Shown piece by piece: positions 14,279-20,087 of a stretch of 38,586 nt of DNA. Below the pieces are notes generated by a model. The model saw only the letters and a list, made by a program, of their open reading frames with translations. It did not search any database and had not been told where the DNA came from. A program made the position numbers and the translations under genes. Numbering within the stretch: the first letter of the stretch is position 1; the number at the start of each line of letters is the position of its first letter. Where the stretch lies: the IMG/VR virus record IMGVR_UViG_3300037088_000053, positions 1 to 38,586 of that record. The stretch is one strand, 5' to 3'. This DNA is from a virus.

Positions 14279-14719
14279 TCAGCAGTCCACCACGTTTGTT
14301 GCTGCCAACTTGGTGGCTTCTTCAAGCGCGGCGGTCAAACGTTTGATTTCGTCTGATTGATGCCTGATTTCGTCTGACTGTTCTGCAGCCTTCACTGCAA
14401 ATCCTTTTTCAAGTTTCACAACTTTGATGTGTTCCTGGTCTGCGTTGTTTATCAGCTCGCTGCGTTCTGCCAGCATTCCCTTGATTCTGTCTGCTGCTTC
14501 CTGATTGATTTCAATATAGCGCGCACGTTCGCTGCTGCATGTGTTCAGTTTTGACATCAATTCCGCGTTCTTTTTTGATAACTGTTTGACCAGGTTGCAG
14601 TTTGCGCACTTTTCGTTTTGTGCAATCGTCAGCGCGTCAACTTCTGCTTCCAGCTCTGCGATTGTGTTTGCCGCAGCGTCTGGATCAGTCATATGTTCAA
14701 TGCTTTCTTCATTAATCAT
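14279..14719 (-). CDS. Coiled-coil protein with CxxC, 146 aa
   Basis: A long helical protein with heptads over most of its length (NTIAELEAEVDALTIAQNEK, KNAELMSKLNTCSSERARY, RHQSDEIKRLTAALEEA). A CANC motif near residue 38 lies between the first two coils. No membrane segment. It overlaps the previous gene by 8 nt. Function unknown; a scaffold or oligomerising protein is possible. Confidence 0.65.
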   Translation of the reverse strand: MINEESIEHMTDPDAAANTIAELEAEVDALTIAQNEKCANCNLVKQLSKKNAELMSKLNTCSSERARYIEINQEAADRIKGMLAERSELINNADQEHIKVVKLEKGFAVKAAEQSDEIRHQSDEIKRLTAALEEATKLAATNVVDC

Positions 14720-14879
14720 TTTTCACCAACTTCAAATCATCAGTGTGCTTCGATTCGTTATATATTCGCCTGCGTTTCTTGATGCAGGAAGTGCAGATCG
14801 CAACGTGCCATTTGTTCAACAGCACGCCACAGTCTGCGCATCGTCTTTCACCATCACACAGTGTTTGTTCAACCACCAT
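14712..14879 (-). CDS. Zinc-ribbon mini-protein, 55 aa
   Basis: Starts MVVEQTLCDGERRCADCGVL and continues with CTSCIKKRRRIYNE: CxxC pairs 15 residues apart form a zinc ribbon, followed by a basic helix. I start it at the ATG at 14879, which has AGGTGGAC upstream; a TTG at 14906 is possible. It overlaps both neighbours by about 10 nt. Confidence 0.65.
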   Translation of the reverse strand: MVVEQTLCDGERRCADCGVLLNKWHVAICTSCIKKRRRIYNESKHTDDLKLVKND

Positions 14880-14979
14880 TTGTCCACCTGCGCAGCCGTT
14901 TTTCAATCATAAGCAGCAGACCAACCGCCAGTGCTGCTTCAATGAAGATGACTGCTTTTATGTCAAACCATAATGACAT
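14869..14979 (-). CDS. Single-pass membrane peptide, 36 aa
   Basis: Starts MSLWFDIKAVIFIEAALAVG and continues LLLMIEKRLRRWTNGG: one hydrophobic helix with a basic cytoplasmic end. GTGATAAA lies upstream of the ATG. The stop overlaps the next gene by 11 nt. Confidence 0.6.
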   Translation of the reverse strand: MSLWFDIKAVIFIEAALAVGLLLMIEKRLRRWTNGG

Positions 14980-14983
14980 TTTA

Positions 14984-15220
14984 TCACTTCCTGTGTGTGA
15001 TGTCCAGATGCAACTGGCGCGCCAATGAATTTATTTCCAGTGCTGTTCGAACAGTGCCGCAGGCGATGCATTCATTTGTGTCACCTGCAATGTGTCCAGG
15101 AACGCGGCACGTGCTGCCATTGTCATATTCGCAGCCATCAAGCACGTCTGTCACATCTATTTCCTGTGGTCCTGTAGTAAACACTGTATTCTTCTGTTTT
15201 TTGACTTTTGTTTCCATCAT
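14984..15220 (-). CDS. Small Cys-containing protein, 78 aa
   Basis: Unrecognised. It has a basic start (METKVKKQKNTVF), four Cys (VLDGCEYDNGSTCRVPGHI, then TNECIACGTV) that could form one zinc site, and a helical end. The start overlaps the previous stop (ATGATG). An interferon-like or ribbon fold is possible but cannot be told. Confidence 0.65.
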   Translation of the reverse strand: MMETKVKKQKNTVFTTGPQEIDVTDVLDGCEYDNGSTCRVPGHIAGDTNECIACGTVRTALEINSLARQLHLDITHRK

Positions 15221-15435
15221 TGTTCCATCCTATTATGCGCGTGTTCTGCAAACGTGCCAAGTGCGCCAGCACACTGTCGCATCTTATGCCGTATCGCACC
15301 AAGTTCTGCAATTTCCAGAGTTGTGAATTCTGTGATATGATCACGCTGTTGGTCTGCAACTCTGATTTCCAGGTTGTTTAAAGTGACAGAAATGCTGGCC
15401 AGTTCAGTGACCAGCACGTTTGGGTTTTTTTGCAA
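15217..15435 (-). CDS. Helical protein, 72 aa
   Basis: Unrecognised, mainly helical (VTELASISVTLNNLEIRVAD, TLEIAELGAIRHKMRQCAG), possibly a short coiled coil. The start is uncertain: a TTG at 15435 follows GGTGAT by 5 nt, while a GTG at 15417 has no good site. With the TTG the gene overlaps the preceding zinc-ribbon gene by 32 nt. Confidence 0.55.
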   Translation of the reverse strand: MQKNPNVLVTELASISVTLNNLEIRVADQQRDHITEFTTLEIAELGAIRHKMRQCAGALGTFAEHAHNRMEQ

Positions 15436-15613
15436 CTAAATCACCGCCATTATGGCACAATCCGCGCTTTCCCATATCTTCCATTTCTTCTGCTGTGCGC
15501 AGTTCTGCTGGCCCTACTTCGTGTTTGCATTCCAGGCATTCATATGAATTCTTTGGATCAATCGATTTTGAGCCACAATAGGGGCAATACAGTGAATATT
15601 TGGTTATTGACAT
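15404..15613 (-). CDS. Zinc-ribbon protein, 69 aa
   Basis: A clear zinc ribbon: YCPYCGSKSIDPKN and YECLECKHEVGPAE, two CxxC knuckles 16 residues apart, as in transcription-factor and RNA-polymerase-type ribbons. A helix and a basic C-terminus follow. It starts right after the preceding stop. A transcription-related role in an archaeal host would be plausible, but is inferred. Confidence 0.7.
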   Translation of the reverse strand: MSITKYSLYCPYCGSKSIDPKNSYECLECKHEVGPAELRTAEEMEDMGKRGLCHNGGDLVAKKPKRAGH

Positions 15614-15799
15614 TTATCGCACCTTCTTTGTCACAAAGCCACGAAGGTCAACTAATGAGCTGCGTTTATTGAATTCTGACTGCGCGCCTTTTTCTGTGCG
15701 CACTGTTGATTCCACCAATTGGTTTTCAACCGTCAGCGTCTTTATCTGCAGTTCATATGTGGTTTCGTGGCCATCGTGTAGAATCAGGGTTGCAGTCAT
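15614..15799 (-). CDS. Small beta-rich protein, 61 aa
   Basis: Starts MTATLILHDGHETTYELQIK, continues with strand-forming TLTVENQLVESTVRTEKGA and a basic end. The ATG at 15799 overlaps the preceding stop (ATGA), which decides it over an upstream alternative. Not recognised. Confidence 0.65.
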   Translation of the reverse strand: MTATLILHDGHETTYELQIKTLTVENQLVESTVRTEKGAQSEFNKRSSLVDLRGFVTKKVR

Positions 15800-15966
15800 G
15801 CAACCCACAACCCAACTAGCAGCACTGCGAGCCAGGAAACCGCCATTGCTAGAAGTTCAAATTTCATTTCTGACAGTCTGCCAACATCGCGTGCGTTTGA
15901 TACAGAAAGCCACGTGGTCACTGACGCTGCAGCAAACACGCCAAGCATCAATTCAAAGTTGTCCAT
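15796..15966 (-). CDS. Two-helix membrane peptide, 56 aa
   Basis: Read directly from the sequence: MDNFELMLGVFAAASVTTWL, a short polar stretch (SNARDVGRLSE), then a second helix LAMAVSWLAVLLVGLWVA. Two membrane segments with a small loop. It fills the gap between two genes, and its stop overlaps the next start. Confidence 0.65.
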   Translation of the reverse strand: MDNFELMLGVFAAASVTTWLSVSNARDVGRLSEMKFELLAMAVSWLAVLLVGLWVA

Positions 15967-15968
15967 CT

Positions 15969-16244
15969 TCAATCATCCCTGTATTGCTTCAGCTCATTGC
16001 GTGCTGCTTCCAGACCAGCTTCTGCTGCTGCCAGCTTCTGTTCCAGCGCATATACCTTTTCAGCATTAGCGCCAGATGCTTTGAAGTGTGGACAGTTATA
16101 GTTCATTTCTGGCCAAACCCACATGAAATTGTCGGTTACTTTGTTCTGTTTATTCCAATATTCACACTGGAATGTGTTCATCTGTTCGTCAGTGTCAAAT
16201 TCAAAATCCAACACTGAAATGCAAAATCTGCAATTGTCTGCCAT
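15969..16244 (-). CDS. Zinc/coiled-coil protein, 91 aa
   Basis: The N-terminal half carries CRFCISVLDFEFD, MNTFQCEYWN and MNYNCPHFK, three Cys sites that may bind metal. The C-terminal 30 residues are a coiled coil (VYALEQKLAAAEAGLEAARN). GGAGTAAAAGAAA precedes the ATG. Not recognised. Confidence 0.65.
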   Translation of the reverse strand: MADNCRFCISVLDFEFDTDEQMNTFQCEYWNKQNKVTDNFMWVWPEMNYNCPHFKASGANAEKVYALEQKLAAAEAGLEAARNELKQYRDD

Positions 16245-16258
16245 TTTCTTTTACTCCA

Positions 16259-16705
16259 TTACCATAAACATTTCATTTTCTTTGCGCGTTCCAACACGTC
16301 ATCTGCAGCATTCTGCAGTTGTTCTGAATAATAATTTCCCCAATCAGTGTTCCACGAATTCTTATATAACAGTGGATATTTGTGTTTAGGCTTCACGCGC
16401 TTTTGTGCTGCCGTGTTTCTGATTCGCTGTGGTTTCTTCCTTTTGGGTGCTGCCATAACTGGTGCTGTTTCCTTTTCGTTTTTCCATTCGTCATCAAATA
16501 TTCCTTCCAACTTCACGCTGTTGCACCTGTCCATTCCAGAAGTCACATCGAAACGATCAATGAATATCTTAAACGTCTGGTTGTCCAGATGCACTATAGC
16601 ATACCAGTTCTGTGGAAGGGAATATGCGGGTGTCATGTTACTCCATAAATTTTCAATTCCACGATGCTGGAACTGCTGCAGTGTTTTGTCGAACCAATAA
16701 CTCAC
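16259..16705 (-). CDS. Hypothetical protein, 148 aa
   Basis: Unrecognised. An N-terminal folded part rich in aromatic residues (YSLPQNWYAIVHLDNQTFKI), a basic linker (PKRKKPQRIRNTAAQKRVKP) and a helical end. The start is a GTG at 16705 overlapping the previous stop. Confidence 0.65.
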   Translation of the reverse strand: MSYWFDKTLQQFQHRGIENLWSNMTPAYSLPQNWYAIVHLDNQTFKIFIDRFDVTSGMDRCNSVKLEGIFDDEWKNEKETAPVMAAPKRKKPQRIRNTAAQKRVKPKHKYPLLYKNSWNTDWGNYYSEQLQNAADDVLERAKKMKCLW

Positions 16706-16836
16706 ACCAGCACCGTTTTAAACAAAAGTATGTTTGCAGCCATTAAAAGTAAAATAAGCTGCGCCAATGCCAACACAACCAGGATTTCCCCCAATGGTGT
16801 TTTAGAAAAAAAATGCTTCACGCTCTTTGGATTCAT
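16702..16836 (-). CDS. Single-pass membrane peptide, 44 aa
   Basis: Read directly from the sequence: a basic start (MNPKSVKHFFSKTPLGE) and one long hydrophobic helix (ILVVLALAQLILLLMAANIL). AGGAGTGAACAG lies 11 nt before the ATG, a leader motif shared with the gene at 18658. The stop overlaps the next start. Confidence 0.7.
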   Translation of the reverse strand: MNPKSVKHFFSKTPLGEILVVLALAQLILLLMAANILLFKTVLV

Positions 16837-16875
16837 TTTTCTGTTCACTCCTGTCGTTCTAAAACAGCAATCAGC

Positions 16876-16909
16876 CGCCAGGTGGCGGAGATGAAAAGAC
16901 CACCTGGCG
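16876..16909 (-). other. 10-bp perfect hairpin in leader
   Basis: CGCCAGGTGG and CCACCTGGCG with a 14-nt loop, between the gene ending at 16968 and the membrane peptide gene at 16836. No T-run follows directly (GCTGATTGCTGTTTT), so it may be a weak terminator, an mRNA stabiliser or a protein site. Confidence 0.5.
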
Positions 16910-16957
16910 TGCCGTGTGCTGCGAGATAGATACCGACACAGACAAATGGACTTTTGA

Positions 16958-16967
16958 CTATTTATAA
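16958..16967 (-). promoter_or_regulatory. Possible TATA box
   Basis: The minus strand reads TTATAAATAG just after a stop codon, about 120 nt before the next start at 16836. With the downstream hairpin this could be an internal promoter with a structured leader. Weak evidence. Confidence 0.3.
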
Positions 16968-17330
16968 TTATTCGTCAATCAACGGCAGCGTTGGTGCATC
17001 TGGATGCAGTTCATCGTTGACTTTGATATGAAACATTTTAAACAGCACCACCCTGCGTGCGTGGATGTCATTCATCACTTCACGGTGCAATTCCAATGCC
17101 CACACGCCGTGTGCAATAAATTCTGTGTCCTGTAAAAGTGAAAGGATGTGGCCAAATGCCGCATACTGGTGGCTGTCGTGAACATCATAAACACGTTCAA
17201 CATATTCCTGTTTTTCTTTGTCCCAAACCCTGATGCCAGCAAATTTTAGGCAGTGCAGTTCTTTATCAATCCTGCGCAGCTTCATTTGACAACGTTGGAA
17301 AGGAACAGTATCGTGTTCGTCTGGTTGCAT
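16968..17330 (-). CDS. Hypothetical protein, 120 aa
   Basis: Unrecognised protein of mixed structure (FAGIRVWDKEKQEYVERVYD, HQYAAFGHILSLLQDTEFIA), His-rich. No membrane segment. The ATG at 17330 has no clear ribosome site, so the start is uncertain. It lies after a 170-nt stretch with a long inverted repeat. Confidence 0.6.
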   Translation of the reverse strand: MQPDEHDTVPFQRCQMKLRRIDKELHCLKFAGIRVWDKEKQEYVERVYDVHDSHQYAAFGHILSLLQDTEFIAHGVWALELHREVMNDIHARRVVLFKMFHIKVNDELHPDAPTLPLIDE

Positions 17331-17362
17331 TTAGGCAGCACAATGTGTTGCAGTGTTGCAGG

Positions 17363-17425
17363 TTATACTTTCCGCGCGCAACATATAAGAAGCAAAAAAA
17401 GAATTGGTAGGTTGTTGAAGGCCAC
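17363..17425 (-). CDS. Possible 20-aa hydrophobic peptide
   Basis: A GTG-initiated frame reading MAFNNLPILFLLLICCARKV, 12 nt after GGAGTGAACA, the same leader motif as at 16836 and 18658. It lies within the long hairpin region. Could be a leader peptide or chance. Confidence 0.25.
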   Translation of the reverse strand: MAFNNLPILFLLLICCARKV

Positions 17426-17485
17426 GAAAATTGTTCACTCCTTCCCTTCTAAATGCTCTCTGCGTTTTGCCTGTGACCTTCAACA
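17413..17485 (-). other. Long-range inverted repeat
   Basis: TGTTGAAGG (17413-17421) and CCTTCAACA (17477-17485), 9 bp with a 55-nt loop that contains the GGAGTGAACA ribosome site. On the minus strand a run of seven T follows about 14 nt later. It may control access to the following genes or act as a terminator. Confidence 0.4.
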
Positions 17486-17498
17486 GCCTTTTTATTAA

Positions 17499-17600
17499 CT
17501 AATTTTCGTTATCCATCAGATAAACCAGCAGTTCATCCACAGATTTGCAGCCACGTCTGTATTTCAAATCCATAGTGCGCAGCCAGGTTTCCCTATTCAC
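17499..17600 (-). CDS. Possible 33-aa peptide
   Basis: A GTG-initiated frame overlapping the stop of the upstream gene, coding MNRETWLRTMDLKYRRGCKS and then VDELLVYLMDNEN. The overlap arrangement is like that of real genes here, and the sequence looks protein-like. A shorter start at the internal ATG is possible. Confidence 0.45.
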   Translation of the reverse strand: MNRETWLRTMDLKYRRGCKSVDELLVYLMDNEN

Positions 17601-18018
17601 GCGCAGTGTCTTTGTTTTCGCTGTCATTTAATGCTGTCCTCACCATGTCAACATACATTTCATGGATGAAATGTGTTGCTTCTTTGATTGTCTTATTCGC
17701 TTCTGCTGCAGTCATTCCAACCTTCAGCCGTCTGCCAATTTCCACGCCACAATCTGCAGCTTCGCCGTATTCCAATAAATCTTCTGTGGTTTTATCACGA
17801 AATGGATTTGGCAACATTCCATCGTCTGCTGCGTGCAGCTCGATCAGCGCCAGGGCAACGTTGCTGACCAGATCAGCGTGTTCTTTATATTCAGCAATAG
17901 CTTCTGCATCAAGAACAACGCCACTTTCTTCAAGTCTTTTCATCATTTCATCAATCTGTGTTCCCAAAAAATCAAAGTATTCGTTGCGTGCTGCGTGGTA
18001 TTTTTCATTGTTCGACAT
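17593..18018 (-). CDS. Helical protein, 141 aa
   Basis: Unrecognised, mainly helical and acidic (YFDFLGTQIDEMMKRLEES, IAEYKEHADLVSNVALALIE, KTTEDLLEYGEAADCGVEIG). No membrane segment. The start at 18018 follows GGAGTATGTGAAA and overlaps the preceding gene by 14 nt. Confidence 0.65.
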   Translation of the reverse strand: MSNNEKYHAARNEYFDFLGTQIDEMMKRLEESGVVLDAEAIAEYKEHADLVSNVALALIELHAADDGMLPNPFRDKTTEDLLEYGEAADCGVEIGRRLKVGMTAAEANKTIKEATHFIHEMYVDMVRTALNDSENKDTARE

Positions 18019-18184
18019 TTTCACATACTCCGTCTAGACACTTTAATGAAAGGTTTTCGCAGTCCAGACAATATGGATTTGTCTGGAAAAAATCATACGT
18101 TTCACATGGGTGCATGCAATCACTGCAGGGAATGTTCTGTGGGTTCCTGCTGCATGGTGTAGGGATTTCGCATACTGCTGCCAT
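18005..18184 (-). CDS. Cys-rich mini-protein, 59 aa
   Basis: Starts MAAVCEIPTPCSRNPQNIPC and holds nine Cys in all (CSDCMHPC, YCLDCENLSLKCLDGVC). Probably binds one or two zinc ions, or is disulfide-bonded outside the cell; no signal peptide is seen. The ATG at 18184 shares bases with the previous stop (TGATG), which decides it over a longer frame. Confidence 0.65.
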   Translation of the reverse strand: MAAVCEIPTPCSRNPQNIPCSDCMHPCETYDFFQTNPYCLDCENLSLKCLDGVCENVEQ

Positions 18185-18447
18185 CACAATCCCATTCCTT
18201 TTGCAAACAACATAAGCAACAGAATTGCCAGCAGGAAGTTTGAAACCACAATAGCAAACAGCCACCCTTCGCTGACTGTCCACAGCGTTCTGCCAAGTTT
18301 CAGCACCGGCTTCATGTTGTGAAGCAACTGAATTGCATTATCATAGCCTTTGCTGTCGGTCACGTGCCACACAATGTTTGTGGTTCCAGATTTAACCGAT
18401 ATTTCCACTGCTGTATATTCTACAGGCTCGCCATATTCGTTTTCCAT
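18184..18447 (-). CDS. C-tail-anchored membrane protein, 87 aa
   Basis: A soluble N-terminal part (EYTAVEISVKSGTTNIVWHV) and one long C-terminal hydrophobic helix (LFAIVVSNFLLAILLLMLFA). The layout, an N-terminal domain and a membrane tail, fits a membrane-bound accessory protein. A GTG at 18456 is an alternative start. Confidence 0.65.
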   Translation of the reverse strand: MENEYGEPVEYTAVEISVKSGTTNIVWHVTDSKGYDNAIQLLHNMKPVLKLGRTLWTVSEGWLFAIVVSNFLLAILLLMLFAKGMGL

Positions 18448-18448
18448 T

Positions 18449-18658
18449 TTACGCACCCAACTTTAACCACTTGGTTTCTGCACCAAAAGTGTTCAGCCAC
18501 TGCAGTTCTTTGCGTTCCTGTCGTGACAGCTTCGATTTCGTGAACGTGCGCTTGGTGTAAAAACGGTTTGCTTCAACGCGCTGTTCACAGTTCATACAAG
18601 CAGGCGATTCAACAGAAAATTCCACGCCTGCACATCGTGCCTTATTTAGTCTGCACAT
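18449..18658 (-). CDS. Small Cys/basic protein, 69 aa
   Basis: Starts MCRLNKARCAGVEFSVESPA with CMNCEQRVEANRF: four Cys near the N-terminus suggest a zinc site, followed by a basic helical part (RTFTKSKLSRQERKELQW). AAAGGAGTGAAC precedes the ATG. It follows the HNH gene. Confidence 0.65.
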   Translation of the reverse strand: MCRLNKARCAGVEFSVESPACMNCEQRVEANRFYTKRTFTKSKLSRQERKELQWLNTFGAETKWLKLGA

Positions 18659-18665
18659 TGTTTGT

Positions 18666-18965
18666 TCACTCCTTTTTCAATAAATATTGTATTACAGCAT
18701 TAATGGTCGGAAAGCACTGATAAAGTTTAATTCTCTGTAAATCATTCCACGTGTCAGCACTTACGCGCAATGATTTTTCTTTGGAATGATCATAGTTTGG
18801 AATTTTTGGGTGCAATTTGCTGTGGCACGATTTGCACACACTGATTTGGTTTTCTGGTTTGTTGTTTTTGTAGCTCAAATGGTGCGCAATATATGCTGGC
18901 GCACCACACAAGACACACGTGTTTTTGTCACGCTGCAATACAATATGCCTGTTCTCATTTGGCAT
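18666..18965 (-). CDS. HNH endonuclease with ribbon-helix-helix-like tail
   Basis: A 99-residue protein. Residues 17 to 52 form the HNH core: CVLC, AHHLSYKNNKPENQ, CKSCHSKLH, with the His pair at 28-29 and zinc Cys at 17, 20, 44 and 47. The last 35 residues (SLRVSADTWNDLQRIKLYQ) resemble a ribbon-helix-helix DNA-binding unit. The ATG lies about 25 nt downstream of a perfect TATA box, so the message is probably leaderless. It is the first gene of the accessory operon. Confidence 0.82.
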   Translation of the reverse strand: MPNENRHIVLQRDKNTCVLCGAPAYIAHHLSYKNNKPENQISVCKSCHSKLHPKIPNYDHSKEKSLRVSADTWNDLQRIKLYQCFPTINAVIQYLLKKE

Positions 18966-18989
18966 AGTCCATATGTAGATACATCTTTG

Positions 18990-18997
18990 TATATAAA
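18990..18997 (-). promoter_or_regulatory. Archaeal TATA box, likely leaderless promoter
   Basis: The minus strand reads TTTATATA, preceded by the purine-rich GATAGA, a fair BRE. The expected start 25 to 27 nt downstream falls on or next to the ATG at 18965, so the mRNA would have no leader. Confidence 0.7.
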
Positions 18998-19009
18998 TCT
19001 ATCAAATCT

Positions 19010-19062
19010 ATTCTCATTCCGCGTGAGAATAAACAAACCAGCAAATAGTGCGCCACAGCGCA
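19010..19062 (-). promoter_or_regulatory. Two inverted repeats upstream of the accessory operon promoter
   Basis: ATTCTCA/TGAGAAT (19010-19016 with 19024-19030) lies 12 bp upstream of the TATA box, a natural place for an operator. A second repeat, GTGCGC/GCGCAC with a 4-nt loop at about 19046-19061, lies further up. Regulator unknown. Confidence 0.45.
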
Positions 19063-19081
19063 CTTCTTAAAGTGTCATTTG

Positions 19082-19113
19082 GAAAAAAGAAAGAAGCAGT
19101 GGCCTGCTTTTTC
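19082..19113 (-). terminator. Hairpin plus T-run after the tail/lysis operon
   Basis: On the minus strand AAGCAG, a 4-nt loop, CTGCTT and then CTTTCTTTTTT. It closes the long structural operon after the holin-like gene. Confidence 0.7.
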
Positions 19114-19168
19114 AGACCACTTACAAAACCCTATACCTTTGCGTCTGGAAACATAGCTGGAAGCAATC

Positions 19169-19363
19169 TTATACGCCATCGTTGGCGAAAACCTTCAGCG
19201 CAAGTGTCAAAAGTGCGCCTGCAAGCAAAAGATAGCCAGCTTCTGCGCTGGTAACTGTCACATATTGTGGTATGAGAGCCAGCGCACCTATAATGAATAC
19301 TGCGATCAGCACCCATGACTGTGGACTGCTAATAAATCCAGACCAAGAAAACGTTAATGCCAT
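19169..19363 (-). CDS. Holin-like membrane protein, 64 aa
   Basis: A short protein with two hydrophobic helices (SWVLIAVFIIGALALIPQYV and AGYLLLAGALLTLALKVF) separated by a polar turn, and a short acidic end. Size, topology and place after the tail genes fit a holin. The ATG at 19363 is set by AAGGTGGTGAT; a TTG at 19387 is less likely. A holin in an archaeal host would open the membrane for the surface-degrading enzymes; this is inferred from position. Confidence 0.65.
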   Translation of the reverse strand: MALTFSWSGFISSPQSWVLIAVFIIGALALIPQYVTVTSAEAGYLLLAGALLTLALKVFANDGV

Positions 19364-19376
19364 TTTTATCACCACC

Positions 19377-19889
19377 TTAAAAGCCAAGTCGTATTGAAAC
19401 CACGGTTAAAATTAAACCACCAATAATAGTGCCCATTAATCCTATAAGCCACCTTTGCAATTTATCCCTGTCTGCAGCCTGCTGTTTTAATGTGGCAATT
19501 GCCAGGGATTCCAACCGATGATCATATTCTTCACAGATTTTTGCCATGTCCTTTTCGTGTTCATCTTTTATTCTGTTTATTTCTTTATTTCCCGCCTCAC
19601 GCAGAGTAGAAATTTGGCCTTTAATTCCATCAAGTTTGTCGTTCAGTGTGCTTGATAAATTATTAAATGCGTTCACCATTGATGCAATGTCACCATTCTG
19701 CCGCCGTTGCCAATCAGTAATTCCTGCAATCCGTTCACCAATCGCAGCAACATCAGTGTGTGCATTTTGCGCAACCTGCCGTATTTCTTTTACAACATCT
19801 TCCAATGCAGCCAGGCGCAATTTGGCTTCCAATGTTGCATCCGCGTGTGCGTCATCACGTCTTTTTAGTGCTGGTTCGTTTTCTGGCAT
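19377..19889 (-). CDS. Coiled-coil protein with C-terminal membrane anchor (XhlA-like)
   Basis: A 170-residue protein: a charged start, a long coiled coil over about residues 20 to 140 (RLAALEDVVKEIRQVAQNAH, FNNLSSTLNDKLDGIKGQI) and a C-terminal helix WLIGLMGTIIGGLILTVVSI. The layout resembles XhlA-type haemolysin/holin partners. It lies between the tail receptor genes and the holin-like gene, which supports a lysis role. It overlaps the previous gene by 35 nt. Confidence 0.65.
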   Translation of the reverse strand: MPENEPALKRRDDAHADATLEAKLRLAALEDVVKEIRQVAQNAHTDVAAIGERIAGITDWQRRQNGDIASMVNAFNNLSSTLNDKLDGIKGQISTLREAGNKEINRIKDEHEKDMAKICEEYDHRLESLAIATLKQQAADRDKLQRWLIGLMGTIIGGLILTVVSIRLGF

Positions 19890-20076
19890 TTGTCTGTTTC
19901 ACATTCAACTGTTTTTCGTGCAGTGCCACTGTCTTTTCAAGTTTTGCCAAGCGCTGTTCAACCGTGTCAGCCTGACGCACATTTATCACGGTTGGCGGCG
20001 CTGGTGGTTCTTGTGTTGATGCAAGCAGCGCGTCAACATCTTCCTGTGTTATCCCTGGATATTTCTGTTTAATCAT
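19855..20076 (-). CDS. Small protein with coiled coil, 73 aa
   Basis: Starts MIKQKYPGITQEDVDALLAS, has a Pro-rich linker and a short coil (VEQRLAKLEKTVALHEKQL), then a basic tail (NARKRTSTKKT). Probably a minor tail or lysis-associated protein. Its end overlaps the next gene by 35 nt in another frame. Confidence 0.6.
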   Translation of the reverse strand: MIKQKYPGITQEDVDALLASTQEPPAPPTVINVRQADTVEQRLAKLEKTVALHEKQLNVKQTNARKRTSTKKT

Positions 20077-20087
20077 CAGCGTCCTGC

